From an uncultured bacterium (GTDB lineage Bacteria > Patescibacteriota > Gracilibacteria > BD1-5 > UBA6164), in NCBI GenBank assembly GCA_947311335.1, contig CAMZKR010000023.1, positions 1-6,091 of the forward strand: 6,091 bases of DNA, in the 5' to 3' direction. Positions 5,649 to 6,091 of this stretch are shown in pieces. Position 1 is the first letter of the stretch. Each line of letters starts with the position of its first letter. A program made the position numbers and the translations under genes. The notes under the pieces are model-generated. The model was not told the DNA's origin and did no database searches. It saw only the letters and a list, made by a program, of their open reading frames with translations.

Positions 5649-6091
5649 ATTCTATTTTTAAATCATTAAAACATTTCATTGCTTGTATTCAAAATACTCA
5701 CAATGTAGTATTTGGCCAATTACATTTTTCTATAAGCATATTTTTTAAGGCAATTCTAGTTACTTCTCCATAAATTCAAGTTACATTTAAATTATAATAT
5801 CACATAAGACCTAATAATTCTTGTAATTTTTCTACATCTTTTCATTTATGTCATTTGCTTAAATATTTTTTAAACTCATATATTTCCTTTATCTTTTTAT
5901 ATTTCTTTACTTTATTTACTTCTTTTTTTTCAAGTATTTTATTTTCTATAGTATCTTTATTATTTATAACAATTCAAGTACTTATTTTAGTTTTTTCTAA
6001 TTTTTCTATAATTTCATTATTTTTTAATTTTTTTCATCAACCTAAAAATCAATTTTTATTTAAAATAACAAATATTAAAATAAATACAAAA
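5629..6091 (-). CDS. peptidoglycan-binding domain protein, 5' end cut by window
   Basis: 153 residues are present; the start lies beyond the window end. The first visible residues (FVFILIFVIL) are hydrophobic and look like the core of a signal peptide or membrane anchor, so little is probably missing. A Lys/Glu-rich linker (about 11-80) leads to a PG_binding_1-like domain: GKDVEKLQELLGLMGYYN (83-100), then VTGIYGEVTRIALKN (103-117), matching the family pattern DVxxLQxxLxxLGYY, GxFGxxTxxAV. Two of these glycines (94 and the one in MGYY) are GGT and TGA respectively, so the motif mixes both codons. Residues about 119-146 (LGVFGIQAMKCFNDL) look like a degenerate second half-repeat. Such domains tether secreted proteins to peptidoglycan. 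No hydrolase domain is seen in the visible part. The stop TAG (5629-5631) overlaps the following small membrane protein gene. Confidence 0.75.

Noticed and set aside
1..6091. Mycoplasma-type code (TGA = Trp) or a region of decayed pseudogenes
   Set aside because: Motif columns at TGA need Gly, true Trp positions use TGG, and apart from TGA the frames are clean over hundreds of codons, so these are neither Trp codons nor decay.

Overview
**Organism and genetic code.** This very AT-rich window comes from a bacterium that reads TGA as glycine (translation table 25). That points to the candidate phyla Gracilibacteria (BD1-5/GN02) or Absconditabacteria (SR1); I cannot choose between them from this window. 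With the standard code the window is almost empty. With TGA as Gly it is packed with eight or nine genes. Family motifs settle which amino acid TGA encodes. The PRPP loop of a PRPP synthetase reads DDMLDTGGT with both glycines written TGA. The EWGA motif of a peptidoglycan amidase has Trp as TGG and Gly as TGA in adjacent codons. The DUF134 helix-turn-helix reads KKMGVSSATF with TGA at Gly.

**Layout.** Positions 1-1099 (minus) hold a secreted zinc N-acetylmuramoyl-L-alanine amidase of the PGRP/amidase_2 type, cut by the window start. It diverges from a membrane-anchored, coiled-coil-like protein of unknown function (1170-2021, plus). That gene converges on a PRPP synthetase-like gene (2040-3278, minus) across a perfect 34-bp palindrome that can terminate both. 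The PRPP synthetase-like gene has a near-consensus promoter (3308-3335). Next come a hairpin terminator (3409-3446) and a two-gene minus-strand unit: a DUF134 helix-turn-helix protein (3661-3921) followed by a small Gly/Arg/Cys DUF5320 protein (3446-3628). A palindrome just upstream (3955-3978) may be their operator. From 4029 to the window end is a tight minus-strand cluster, in transcription order: a peptidoglycan-binding protein cut by the window end, a 36-residue single-pass membrane protein, an unknown acidic 134-residue protein, and a U32/UbiV-like protein with four cysteines placed like a [4Fe-4S] site.

**How the genes may work together.** Two of the genes (amidase and peptidoglycan-binding protein) act on the cell wall, either the cell's own or that of a host or prey bacterium. 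The PRPP synthetase-like gene points to nucleotide metabolism or salvage. The DUF134/DUF5320 pair and the U32-like gene suggest metal or Fe-S handling. No tRNA, rRNA, CRISPR array or mobile element was seen. No ORF start has a clear Shine-Dalgarno sequence.
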